Shown: positions 33,038 to 40,698 of the stretch, in pieces
Layout of the letters: each line of letters begins with the position of its first letter
Position numbering within the stretch: the first letter of the stretch is position 1
Origin: Spirochaetaceae bacterium
GTDB taxonomy: Bacteria > Spirochaetota > Spirochaetia > SZUA-6 > Bin103
NCBI GenBank assembly: GCA_028821475.1
Contig: JAPPGB010000054.1
Span: 1-64,000, forward strand
Direction of reading: 5' to 3'
Length of the DNA stretch: 64,000 bases
Made by a program: the position numbers and the translations under genes
The notes under the pieces: model-generated
What the model was told of the DNA's origin: nothing
Seen by the model: only the letters and a program-made list of their open reading frames with translations
The model's database searches: none

Positions 33038-34480
33038 CTAGGCGGCGGATTCCTTGAACTCGGTGACCAGGCCTTCGACGGTGGCCTTGGCGTCGCCGAA
33101 GATCATGTAGGAGTTGTCGCGGAAGAACAGCGGGTTGTCGATGCCGGCGAAGCCGCTGGCCATGGAGCGCTTCAGGATGAAGCAGGTGCGCGCCTTGTCG
33201 GCGTCGATGATCGGCATGCCGTAGATCGGGCTGCCCTCGTCCTCGCGCGCGGCCGGGTTCACCACGTCGTTGGCGCCGATCACGATCGCCACGTCGACGG
33301 TGTCCATGCTCGGGTTGATCGAGTCCATCTCCACGAGCTGGTCGTAGCTGACGTTGGCCTCGGCGAGCAGCACGTTCATGTGGCCCGGCATGCGCCCCGC
33401 AACCGGGTGGATGGCGTACTTCACCTCGGTGCCGTTGTGCTCGAGCATCTCGGCCAGCTCGCGCACCGCGTGCTGCGCCTGTGCCACCGCCATGCCGTAG
33501 CCGGGAATGACCACCACCGAGCTGGCCGCTTCCAGGATGTAGTAGGCATCGCTGGCCTGCATCGGCTTGGCCTCGCCCTCGATGGCGCTGCCGCCGGACG
33601 AGCCGCCGGCCGCGCCGAAGCCGCTGAACAGCACGTTGCCGAGCGAGCGGTTCATCGCCTTGCACATGATGCTGGTAAGGATGATGCCGCTGGCGCCGAC
33701 CAGGGCGCCGGTAATGATCAGCAGGTTGTTGCGGATCACGAAACCGGCCGCGCACGCCGCCAGTCCCGAGTAGCTGTTCAGCAGCGAGATTACCACCGGC
33801 ATGTCGGCACCGCCGATCGGGATCACTACCATGATGCCGAGCAGCAGCGCCACCCCGGTGGCCACCACCGCGATCCAGTACTGGTCGGGACTGACGGTAA
33901 ACCACACCGCGCCCACCAGGATGGCGAGCAGGATCAGGAAGTTGACCACGTTCTGGCCGGTGAACAGCACCGGTTTCTGGGTCACCGCCCCGCTCAGCTT
34001 GCCCCACGCGATGATGCTGCCGGTAAACGTGATGCCGCCGATCAGGATCGCCAGGTAGATGGTGGCGGCGGAAAAGCCCCCGCCGATTTCCGACAAGAAC
34101 TTTGCAGCCGTGGCGGCATCCTGCGCCGGGGCGCCCCAACCGATGCCCATCGAGTCGGCCACCACCTGGTAGGTGCCCCAGCCGACCAGCAGGCTGGCCA
34201 GGCCGCCGAAGCCGTTGAACAGGGCCACCATCTCCGGCATCGCGGTCATCTTGACCAGCTTGGAGGCCAGCACGCCGATGATCGCGCCGGCGAGCGCGCC
34301 GACGATGATCCACTGGAACTGGAAGCCGCGCCCCACCAGGGTGGCGACGATGGCGATCAGCATGCCGAGCGCGCTGGTGGCGTTGCCGCGCCGCGCGGTG
34401 GTGGGCTTGGAGAGCTGCTTGATGCCGAATACGAACAGAATCGCCGAGACGATGTACAGGAACGGAGTGACGAAGATCAC
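33038..34480 (-). CDS. pntB: NAD(P) transhydrogenase, beta subunit
   Basis: 480 residues with a GTG start that overlaps the stop of pntA2 (GTGA, 34477-34480). The N-terminal half has about nine membrane helices (FLYIVSAILFVFGIKQLS, LGMLIAIVATLVG and others). The C-terminal ~180 residues are the NADP-binding dIII domain, with VVIPGYGMAVAQAQHAV, HPVAGRMPGHMNVLLAEA and ANDVVNPAAREDEGSPIYGMP. The enzyme couples hydride transfer between NADH and NADP+ to proton entry and supplies NADPH. It is the last gene of a three-gene operon in which the alpha subunit is split. Confidence 0.96.
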   Translation of the reverse strand: MIFVTPFLYIVSAILFVFGIKQLSKPTTARRGNATSALGMLIAIVATLVGRGFQFQWIIVGALAGAIIGVLASKLVKMTAMPEMVALFNGFGGLASLLVGWGTYQVVADSMGIGWGAPAQDAATAAKFLSEIGGGFSAATIYLAILIGGITFTGSIIAWGKLSGAVTQKPVLFTGQNVVNFLILLAILVGAVWFTVSPDQYWIAVVATGVALLLGIMVVIPIGGADMPVVISLLNSYSGLAACAAGFVIRNNLLIITGALVGASGIILTSIMCKAMNRSLGNVLFSGFGAAGGSSGGSAIEGEAKPMQASDAYYILEAASSVVVIPGYGMAVAQAQHAVRELAEMLEHNGTEVKYAIHPVAGRMPGHMNVLLAEANVSYDQLVEMDSINPSMDTVDVAIVIGANDVVNPAAREDEGSPIYGMPIIDADKARTCFILKRSMASGFAGIDNPLFFRDNSYMIFGDAKATVEGLVTEFKESAA

Positions 34481-34800
34481 GCGCCGCCTCCCTTCTTGTC
34501 GGGCGCGGGCCGCGTCTTGAACATCTCGAGCATGCGGTCGGTCACCAGGTAGCCGCCCACCACGTTGATGGTGGCGAACCCCACGGCGCACGCGCCCAGG
34601 ATGGTGGTGAGGGTGCTCGGCGACTCGCGTACCTCGAGGGTGATCAAGGCGCCGACCAGCGAGATGCCGGAGATGGCGTTGGAGCCGGACATCAGCGGCG
34701 TGTGCAGCTGGGACGGCACCTTGGTGATCAGCTCCAACCCCAGGAACATGGCGAGGATGAAGATGAAAAACAGAAATTCGAACTGTTGCAGGGCTTCCAT
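34477..34800 (-). CDS. pntAB: NAD(P) transhydrogenase, membrane part of alpha subunit (alpha-2)
   Basis: 107 residues with three membrane helices: FLFFIFILAMFLGLELI, SGISLVGALITL and ILGACAVGFATINVVGGYLV. LHTPLMSGSNAISGI is the conserved loop of the dII domain. In this organism the alpha subunit is split into a soluble and a membrane gene, as in several bacteria (for example Rhodospirillum). It overlaps pntB by 4 bp and lies 32 bp after the alpha-1 gene. The C-terminal tail FKTRPAPDKKGGGA is cytoplasmic. Confidence 0.95.
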   Translation of the reverse strand: MEALQQFEFLFFIFILAMFLGLELITKVPSQLHTPLMSGSNAISGISLVGALITLEVRESPSTLTTILGACAVGFATINVVGGYLVTDRMLEMFKTRPAPDKKGGGA

Positions 34801-34832
34801 GACTATTCCTTACCGATATGGCTGCGGCGCAA

Positions 34833-35969
34833 TCAGGCGCCGGTAATGCTCTTGACCATCTCGTTCACCATGCCGCCGTCATGCGTGACCAGGCTGCCGG
34901 AGATGATCTCGTCGTCGCGGTTCAGGGTGAACGTCTTGCCCTCGGCGTCCCAGAACTCGTCGACGAAGTTGAACAGGTTGTTGGCGTACATCTGGCTGGC
35001 GGAGCTGGCGAGGCGGCCCGGAATGTTGCGGTAGCCGATGATGGTGACATCGCTCATCACCACGTCCTTACCGGGCTCGGAGCCCTGCACGTTGCCGCCC
35101 GACTCGACCGCGTAGTCGACCACCACGCTGCCCGGTTTCATGCGCTGCACCATGTCGGCGGTCACCACCACCGGCGCCTTGCGGCCGAACAGTTGGGCGG
35201 TGGTGATCACGATGTCGGACTGCGCGCAGCGGTCGGCCATCGCCTCGCGCTGCTTGGCGAGTTGCTCCTCGGTGAGCGCCTTGGCGTAGCCCTGGGAGGT
35301 CTGGCCGGTCTCGCCGAGGTCCACCTTGACGAAGCGTGCGCCGAGCGACTCCACCTGCTCGGCGGTATCGGGGCGGGTGTCGAATGCCTCCACGCGTGCG
35401 CCGAGCCGCTTGGCGGTGGCGATCGCCTGCAGGCCCGCCACGCCGGCGCCGATGATGAACACGCGCGCCGGCTGCAGGGTGCCGGACGGGGTGACCATCA
35501 TCGGCAGGATGTGCTTGAGCTGGTCGGCCGCCATCAGCACCATGGCGTAGCCGGCGATGCTGTGCTGCGAGCTGAGCGCGTCCAGCTTCTGGGCGCGGGT
35601 GGAGCGTGGCACCAACTCCATGCTGAGCGCGCTGACCCCGTGCTCGGCGAGGCTGTCGACCAGCTCGGACTCGTTGAACGGGTCCAGGAAGCTGATGTGG
35701 ATCGCGCCCTGCTTGAGCAGCGCCACCTCCGCGGCCGGCGGCTGGCGCACGCGCAACACGATGTCCGCCTCGCCGAGTGCGGCCGCGCGGTCGGCGCGTA
35801 CCGCGGCGCCCGCCTTCTCGTAGGTCGCATCGGGATAGAACGCACCGCCACCGATGCCGCTTTCCACCGCGACGGTGGCGCCGAGCTTGACCAGCCGGGC
35901 CGCGGTGTCCGGCGTCACGGCGGCGCGCGGCTCGTTCGGGTCGGTTTCCTTGGGGGCAAATATGAGCAT
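34833..35969 (-). CDS. pntAA: NAD(P) transhydrogenase, soluble NAD-binding alpha-1 subunit
   Basis: 378 residues from the ATG at 35969. MLIFAPKETDPNEPRAAVTPDTAARLVKLG is the alanine-dehydrogenase/PntA N-domain start. RVFIIGAGVAGLQAIATAKRLGARVEAFDTR is the Rossmann motif with an acidic residue after beta-2, as expected for NAD. GSVVVDYAVESGGNV and GYRNIPGRLASSASQMYANNL are further dI motifs. It is first in the operon with pntA2 and pntB. The 170 bp upstream contain an AT-rich block likely to hold the promoter. Confidence 0.96.
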   Translation of the reverse strand: MLIFAPKETDPNEPRAAVTPDTAARLVKLGATVAVESGIGGGAFYPDATYEKAGAAVRADRAAALGEADIVLRVRQPPAAEVALLKQGAIHISFLDPFNESELVDSLAEHGVSALSMELVPRSTRAQKLDALSSQHSIAGYAMVLMAADQLKHILPMMVTPSGTLQPARVFIIGAGVAGLQAIATAKRLGARVEAFDTRPDTAEQVESLGARFVKVDLGETGQTSQGYAKALTEEQLAKQREAMADRCAQSDIVITTAQLFGRKAPVVVTADMVQRMKPGSVVVDYAVESGGNVQGSEPGKDVVMSDVTIIGYRNIPGRLASSASQMYANNLFNFVDEFWDAEGKTFTLNRDDEIISGSLVTHDGGMVNEMVKSITGA

Positions 35970-36049
35970 GCAGGCTCCAGCTACCGCGGGCGCATTGGTG
36001 CCTCCCGGCTGGAGAGGGCACGCTGACGGCAAGCGGGTAGGATGTTCGA

Positions 36050-36091
36050 GATTAACGCCTAATAGCTGCTAATATTTCGTCCGAAAGTCAA
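36050..36091 (-). promoter_or_regulatory. Candidate promoter region of the pnt operon
   Basis: An AT-rich island in otherwise GC-rich DNA. On the reverse strand it reads TTGACT (36091-36086) followed by AAATATTAG and CTATTAGG. TTGACT is a good -35 box, but no -10 box lies at 16-18 bp, so the exact start is uncertain. Confidence 0.3.
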
Positions 36092-36214
36092 CCTCGGCGG
36101 CACCCCGGGCCGCGTCGCGGGACCGTCCTGAGGACGTGTTTGCGCGGCTTGAGCATCCGCGTTGCAGGGCGGCTTTGTTCTTCGGTACAGTCCTGCCAGG
36201 AGCAATCACGAACG

Positions 36215-36466
36215 ATGACGGAAGGCAAAGGAGTCAAGGGCAAGGTGGCCGAGCCGATGCCCGCGGTGTTGGAACTGGAGCCCGGCAGCTACTGGTGGTG
36301 CCGGTGCGGGCAGAGCGAGAACCAGCCCTATTGCGATGGATCTCACCAGGGTACCGAGTTCGAGCCGCTTCAGTTCACCATCGACGAGACGCGCAACTAT
36401 GCGCTCTGTCAGTGCAAGCAGACGGACAACGATCCATTCTGCGACGGCACCCACTCTCACCTGTAG
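36215..36466 (+). CDS. CDGSH iron-sulfur protein with two binding sites
   Basis: 83 residues from the ATG at 36215, with an AGGAG site 12 bases upstream. Two CDGSH motifs are complete: CRCGQSENQPYCDGSH (about residues 29-44) and CQCKQTDNDPFCDGTH (about 65-80). Each gives three Cys and one His for a 2Fe-2S cluster. Tandem bacterial CDGSH proteins are small soluble monomers of the type that mimic the mitoNEET dimer; roles are in redox sensing or cluster transfer. Genes for low-molecular-weight thiol (bacillithiol) synthesis follow, so a thiol-redox link is possible. Confidence 0.9.
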   Translation: MTEGKGVKGKVAEPMPAVLELEPGSYWWCRCGQSENQPYCDGSHQGTEFEPLQFTIDETRNYALCQCKQTDNDPFCDGTHSHL

Positions 36467-36530
36467 CAGCCCGTGGCGAACTCCGGCAGCATTCGAGGTG
36501 CGACGCCGGGTTCCCCCACGGGCCGCTCGC
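36464..36530 (+). repeat. REP-like palindromic repeat, inverted pair (copies 2 and 3)
   Basis: Starts with the TAG stop of the CDGSH gene. Arms GCCCGTGG (36469-36476) and CCACGGGC (36516-36523) pair, with further pairing of GAACTCCGG and CCGGGTTCC inside. The right arm read in reverse matches the repeat at 28692. There is no T tract, so this is more like a REP element than an intrinsic terminator. Confidence 0.6.
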
Positions 36531-36551
36531 ACCTGACGGCTGCGCCGCACG

Positions 36552-38138
36552 GTGCCGGTGCGCCAGCCTGACCGCGTGCAACTGATCGAATCGCACCGCG
36601 TGGCGATGTCCCAGGTGTACGGCGGCAGCCGTTTCTACCTGGACTATCTCGCCGGCCGGGCCGACCGCTACTTCACCCACCCGGCCGGCGATGCCGCCGC
36701 GGCGCTGCGCAGCCGGCAGGCGGCGGACGGCCCGCGCGCCGAACTGGCCGCCGTGCTGTGCGACTACCAGCACGCCCTGGGGGCGCCGGAAGCGGCGCAG
36801 GCGGCGGCGCGCGCGCTCGGCGAAGCCGGCACGCTGTGCGTGCACACCGGCCAGCAGGCCGGCTTCATGGGCGGGCCCGCTTACACGCTGTACAAGATCG
36901 TTACCGCGATCCGGCTCGCCGCACGCTACCAGGAGGAGTTCGGGCGGCGCTGCGTGCCCGTGTTCTGGCTCGCCTCCGAGGACCACGATCTCGGCGAGAT
37001 CGACCATGCCCACTTCCTGGCCGGCGACGGCAACGTCGGCCGGGTGCGCTTCCAGTGGCGCGACGCGGGCCGGCCGATCAGCGACCTGCCGGTAACGGAC
37101 GAGGTGCGGGAGGCCGCGCGGCAGTACTTCGATCGCGTGGGCGATGCACCGTTCGCCGGCTACGCCGCAGGGCTGTTCGCCCCGCGCGGCGGCGGATTCG
37201 CGCGCTCGGTGGCGGCAGCCCTGTCGCGCCTGTTCGGCAACCACGGCCTGGTCGTGCTGGAGCCGCACCTGCTGCGGCCCCTGTTCCCGGAGTTCTTCGC
37301 ACGGGCAATCGCCGCGTCCGGCGCGGTGCGGCGCACACTGCGTGCCGCCGCCGCCGCCCTGACCGAGGACCACTACCCGGTTCCGCTCGATCCGGAGCGT
37401 GCCGGGACGCTGTTTCACACCTCCGGCGGCCCGCGCGAACGGCTCGCGGATGGCGCGCCGGCGCCGCCGGTGAGCCACCTGTCCACCGACGCGGCACTGC
37501 GTCCGGTGCTCGCCGACCTGGCGCTGCCGTCGCTGGCTACCGTGCTCGGCCCCGGCGAGGTGGCCTACCAGGCGATGCTGCGCGGGCTGTACGAGCTGTT
37601 CGGCGTGCCGCAGCCGCTGGTTGCCGCGCGCAAGGGCTACACCCTCGTCGACTCCGCCGCGGCGGCCGCGCTGGAGCACTACGACCTGGTCCCCACGCAG
37701 ATCGTCGGACCCGAGTTCTCGGTGCGCGCCGCGTTCAGCGCCGCGGTGCCGGCCAGCGAACGGTCCCGGTTCGCCGCGGTGCGCGACCGCCTGGCCGAGC
37801 TGTGGGCGCCGCTGGAGGGCCACGTGGCGGACGTCGATCCCAATCTGGCGCGCACCTGGCAGCGCAGCCTCGGTCATGCCCGGCTGGCCCTGGACCGCCT
37901 GGAGGAGCGCACGGCGCGGGCGTTGATGAGCCGGCGCGGCGCCGCCCGCCAGGAGCTGCAGGCGTTGCGCGGCCTGGTGTGGCCGCGCGGGCGGCTGCAG
38001 GAACGCGTACTGCCGGTTGCGCACTTCGTGAGCCGCTACGGTGCGGAGCTGCCGGCGGCGCTGCTGGCCGCCTGCGATCCGGGCGAGCCTGACCACGAGA
38101 TCCTGGTTTTTCGTGCGCCCAACGGTGCCTCCGACTGA
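36552..38138 (+). CDS. bshC: Bacillithiol biosynthesis cysteine-adding enzyme BshC
   Basis: 528 residues with a GTG start; the ATG at 36606 is an alternative giving 510. BshC landmarks include CVHTGQQAGFMGGPAYTLYK (residues ~96-115), VPVFWLASEDHDLGEIDHAH (about 136-155), NHGLVVLEPHLLRPLF, GPGEVAYQAMLRGLYELFGV and a long helical C-terminal part. The enzyme adds Cys to GlcN-malate, the last step to bacillithiol. bshA follows 35 bp downstream. The deacetylase gene bshB is not in the window. Bacillithiol genes were first described in Firmicutes and Deinococcus, so the product could also be a methylated or modified form. Confidence 0.92.
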   Translation: MPVRQPDRVQLIESHRVAMSQVYGGSRFYLDYLAGRADRYFTHPAGDAAAALRSRQAADGPRAELAAVLCDYQHALGAPEAAQAAARALGEAGTLCVHTGQQAGFMGGPAYTLYKIVTAIRLAARYQEEFGRRCVPVFWLASEDHDLGEIDHAHFLAGDGNVGRVRFQWRDAGRPISDLPVTDEVREAARQYFDRVGDAPFAGYAAGLFAPRGGGFARSVAAALSRLFGNHGLVVLEPHLLRPLFPEFFARAIAASGAVRRTLRAAAAALTEDHYPVPLDPERAGTLFHTSGGPRERLADGAPAPPVSHLSTDAALRPVLADLALPSLATVLGPGEVAYQAMLRGLYELFGVPQPLVAARKGYTLVDSAAAAALEHYDLVPTQIVGPEFSVRAAFSAAVPASERSRFAAVRDRLAELWAPLEGHVADVDPNLARTWQRSLGHARLALDRLEERTARALMSRRGAARQELQALRGLVWPRGRLQERVLPVAHFVSRYGAELPAALLAACDPGEPDHEILVFRAPNGASD

Positions 38139-38140
38139 CC

Positions 38141-38179
38141 TGCGCGGCGGACTGACGTGCGCGGCGGACTGACGTGCGC
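38141..38179 (+). repeat. 17-bp tandem repeat spanning the bshA start
   Basis: TGCGCGGCGGACTGACG at 38141-38157 and again, exactly, at 38158-38174, followed by a third partial unit TGCGC. The GTG start of bshA uses the last base of unit two. The duplication separates the bshC stop from the bshA start. Confidence 0.8.
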
Positions 38180-39325
38180 ATAGGCATTACCTGCTACCCC
38201 ACCCACGGCGGCAGCGGCGTGTTCGCAACCGAACTGGGCAAGCAGCTTGCCCTGCGCGGCCACACCGTCTCGTTCATCAGCTACTCGGCACCACTGCGGC
38301 TGGTCGACCTGCCGCCGCGGGTCACCTTCCACGAGGTCGAGGCCGGCGAGTACCCGCTGCTGAAGCAGTATCCCTATACGCTCGCACTGGCCGCCAAGAT
38401 GGTGGAGGTGGCAACCGCCAACCGCCTGCAGGTGCTGCACGTGCATTACGCCATTCCGTTCTCGCCGGCCGCGATCCTGGCGCGCCAGATGGCGCCCGAG
38501 CTGAGCCTCAGGGTGGTGACCACGCTGCACGGCACCGACACGTCGCTGGTAGGCGCCGCGCCCTACTTCCACCCGGTAACGCGCTTCTCGATCGCGCAGT
38601 CGGACGCGGTCACCACCGTGTCGGAGTATCTGCGCAAGGAGACCGAGGAGACGTTTCAGGTCACCCGTCCGATCGAGGTCATCCCCAACTGCGTGGATCT
38701 CGATCACTACCACCACGCCGACCGCGACGGCGGCAAGAAGCTGGTGCTGCACATCTCCAACTTCCGCGAGGTAAAGCGCGCCACCGACGTAATCAGGGTG
38801 TTCGCCCGCACCCTCACCCGCGTGGACGCGCGCCTGGTGCTAGTCGGCGACGGCCCCGACCTGAGCCGCGCGCTGGCGCTGGCCCGTGAGCTCGGGGTGG
38901 CGGACGACGTTGCCACCGTCGGCGTGGTGGACGACGTGGCGCCGTTTCTGCAGGCGGCGGACCTGTTGCTGTTGCCGAGCGCGTCGGAGAGTTTCGGGCT
39001 GGTCGCCCTGGAGGCGATGGCCAGCGGCGTACCGGTGGTGGCGAGCCACGCCGGCGGTCTGCCGGAGGTGGTGCCGGACGGCGAAGCCGGTTACCTGCTG
39101 CCGCCGGGGGATGTCGAAGCCATGGCCGAGCGGGTCGTGCAACTGCTCTCGGATGAGGGCCGCCATGCCCGTTTCGCCGCCGCCGGCCGCCGCCGGGCGG
39201 TGCAGTTCGGGTGCGACGAGGTGGTGCCGCGCTTCGAGGCGCTCTACGAGCGCGTACTGCGCCAGCCGCCGGCCCCGCCGGTGATGGATCCGGACGCGGG
39301 GGCGCACGCCGGAGCGCGGGGATGA
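38174..39325 (+). CDS. bshA: N-acetyl-alpha-D-glucosaminyl L-malate synthase (BshA)
   Basis: 383 residues with a GTG start. RIGITCYPTHGGSGVFATELGKQLA is characteristic of BshA among GT4 glycosyltransferases. LHVHYAIPFSPAAILARQM, TTLHGTDTSLVG and IPNCVDLDHY are further BshA-like segments. PSASESFGLVALEAMASGVPVV is the C-domain E-x7-E nucleotide-sugar motif. The enzyme joins UDP-GlcNAc and L-malate, the first bacillithiol step. Beyond residue ~365 a Pro/Ala/Gly tail is added. The stop overlaps the ATG of hemC by 4 bp (ATGA), so bshC-bshA-hemC-hemL may be one transcript. Confidence 0.93.
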   Translation: MRIGITCYPTHGGSGVFATELGKQLALRGHTVSFISYSAPLRLVDLPPRVTFHEVEAGEYPLLKQYPYTLALAAKMVEVATANRLQVLHVHYAIPFSPAAILARQMAPELSLRVVTTLHGTDTSLVGAAPYFHPVTRFSIAQSDAVTTVSEYLRKETEETFQVTRPIEVIPNCVDLDHYHHADRDGGKKLVLHISNFREVKRATDVIRVFARTLTRVDARLVLVGDGPDLSRALALARELGVADDVATVGVVDDVAPFLQAADLLLLPSASESFGLVALEAMASGVPVVASHAGGLPEVVPDGEAGYLLPPGDVEAMAERVVQLLSDEGRHARFAAAGRRRAVQFGCDEVVPRFEALYERVLRQPPAPPVMDPDAGAHAGARG

Positions 39326-40698
39326 ACCGCCCCCGCCCCCGCCCCCGCCCCCGCCGCCGCCGTTCGTCCGGCGGACGGCCCGGATCCGAACTGGCAGGCA
39401 CCTGCGGCGCGGCGGAAGCGGCGCCTCCGCGGCAGCGCGCCGAACTGGTGCTGGCGAGCCGCGGCAGCGACCTGGCGTTGGCGCAGACGCGGCTGGTCGG
39501 CGAAGCGCTGGCCGCGGCCCATCCCGGCGTCGGCTGGCGGATCCTGACCATCACTACCCGCGGCGACCGTAGCGCGGGCGCCGGCCGCGGCGCCCCGCCA
39601 CGGTCCGGCCCGGACACGATGCCGGGCGGTCCCCGGAAGATGCCGGCCACGGCAGGGGAAGAGCGGCTGCCGCGAGCTGCCGGCGGTTCGGCCCGGACCA
39701 CCGGCACCGCGGGAAGCGCGCCGTCCGCCGCCGGCCGGGTTGCCGGTTCGAGTCCGGCCGCGCGTCGAAGTGCGGGGTCGGGGCCGGCCCTGTCGTCGGT
39801 AGGACTGTCGTCGGTAGGACAGTCGTCGGTAGGACAGTCGCCGGCCGGTGAGCAGGCGGTCGCCGGAACCGGTCTGGCGGCGCTGGCACGCGTCAGCCCC
39901 GGGGTATTCACTTCCGAGGTGGCGGCGGCGGTGATGCGCGGCGATGCGGCCGCGGCCGTGCACTCCCTCAAGGACCTGCCGCTGGACAACCGGGGCGGCC
40001 TGTACGTGGCCGCCATCCCGCCGCGCGCGGCGCCCGGTGACGCGCTGGTTGCGGCAGACCGGTGGGTCGATGCTTCCGCTCCCCTGGGGCTGCGCGGCGG
40101 CGCCGCGGTCGGCACCAGTTCGCCGCGGCGGGCGGCCCTGCTGCGCACCTTTGCCCCGCAGGCTCGCGTGGTTGAGGCGCGCGGCAACGTGCCGACCCGG
40201 CTGCGGCGCTGCCGCGACGGGGAGCTGGGCGCGGTGGTGCTGGCGCGGGCGGGCCTGGAACGGCTGGACGCGCCGCTCGCCGGTCTGCGCCTGCTGGCGT
40301 TGCCGCCGGAACACTGGCAGCCGGCGCCGGGCCAGGGGGCGCTGGCGGTGCAGGCACGCCGCGGTGACGCCGCCGCGGACCTGCTGGCCGCGCTCGACCA
40401 TGCGTCCACGCGCACCGCGGTGGAGTTGGAGCGCGCCGTTCTGCGCGCCCTCGGAGGCGGCTGCGCGGCGCCGTGCGGGGCTTGGGCCCGGCGCAACGGC
40501 GGTGGTGACTGGGAGCTGCACTACGGCATCGCCGCCGCGGACGGTCGCGGCTGGCGGTCGTACCGCCTGCGCGGCACCGCCGCCGGCTGCCGGCGCGCAC
40601 TCGAGGCGTGGGCTGCCGGTGGACCGCCGCCGGGCGACGAGGTGCCGGCGGAGGCGGCGCAAGCCGGGATCGGAGCAGTACTATTCGGTACGACATGA
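39322..40698 (+). CDS. hemC: Porphobilinogen deaminase with a large low-complexity insert
   Basis: 458 residues; usual length is about 310. Residues 1-40 are an Arg/Pro-rich extension encoded by four CCCCCG units (39330-39353). The enzyme starts at ELVLASRGSDLALAQTRLV. ITTRGDRSAG marks the strand before the active-site loop. Then about 105 residues of Gly/Ser/Ala/Arg-rich sequence intervene before GVFTSEVAAAVM and AVHSLKDLPL (catalytic Asp-loop region). GTSSPRRAALL, VEARGNVPTRL and LRALGGGCAAP (with the dipyrromethane-binding Cys) are intact. The insert sits at the flexible loop that normally covers the active site, so activity may be kept. HemC makes hydroxymethylbilane. The stop overlaps hemL (ATGA). 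Confidence 0.92.
   Translation: MNRPRPRPRPRRRRSSGGRPGSELAGTCGAAEAAPPRQRAELVLASRGSDLALAQTRLVGEALAAAHPGVGWRILTITTRGDRSAGAGRGAPPRSGPDTMPGGPRKMPATAGEERLPRAAGGSARTTGTAGSAPSAAGRVAGSSPAARRSAGSGPALSSVGLSSVGQSSVGQSPAGEQAVAGTGLAALARVSPGVFTSEVAAAVMRGDAAAAVHSLKDLPLDNRGGLYVAAIPPRAAPGDALVAADRWVDASAPLGLRGGAAVGTSSPRRAALLRTFAPQARVVEARGNVPTRLRRCRDGELGAVVLARAGLERLDAPLAGLRLLALPPEHWQPAPGQGALAVQARRGDAAADLLAALDHASTRTAVELERAVLRALGGGCAAPCGAWARRNGGGDWELHYGIAAADGRGWRSYRLRGTAAGCRRALEAWAAGGPPPGDEVPAEAAQAGIGAVLFGTT
39790..39840 (+). repeat. 15-bp tandem repeat inside the hemC insert
   Basis: Units [CT]TGTCGTCGGTAGGA-like at 39790-39804, 39805-39819 and 39820-39834, plus a partial fourth, encode the pentapeptide repeat LSSVG/LSSVG/QSSVG. 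It lies near the end of the low-complexity insert. Confidence 0.75.

Noticed and set aside
39735-39765. A complete tRNA gene around the T-arm-like sequence in hemC
   Set aside because: No complementary acceptor stem, D-arm or anticodon arm could be built within 90 bp, so only the T-arm likeness is reported.
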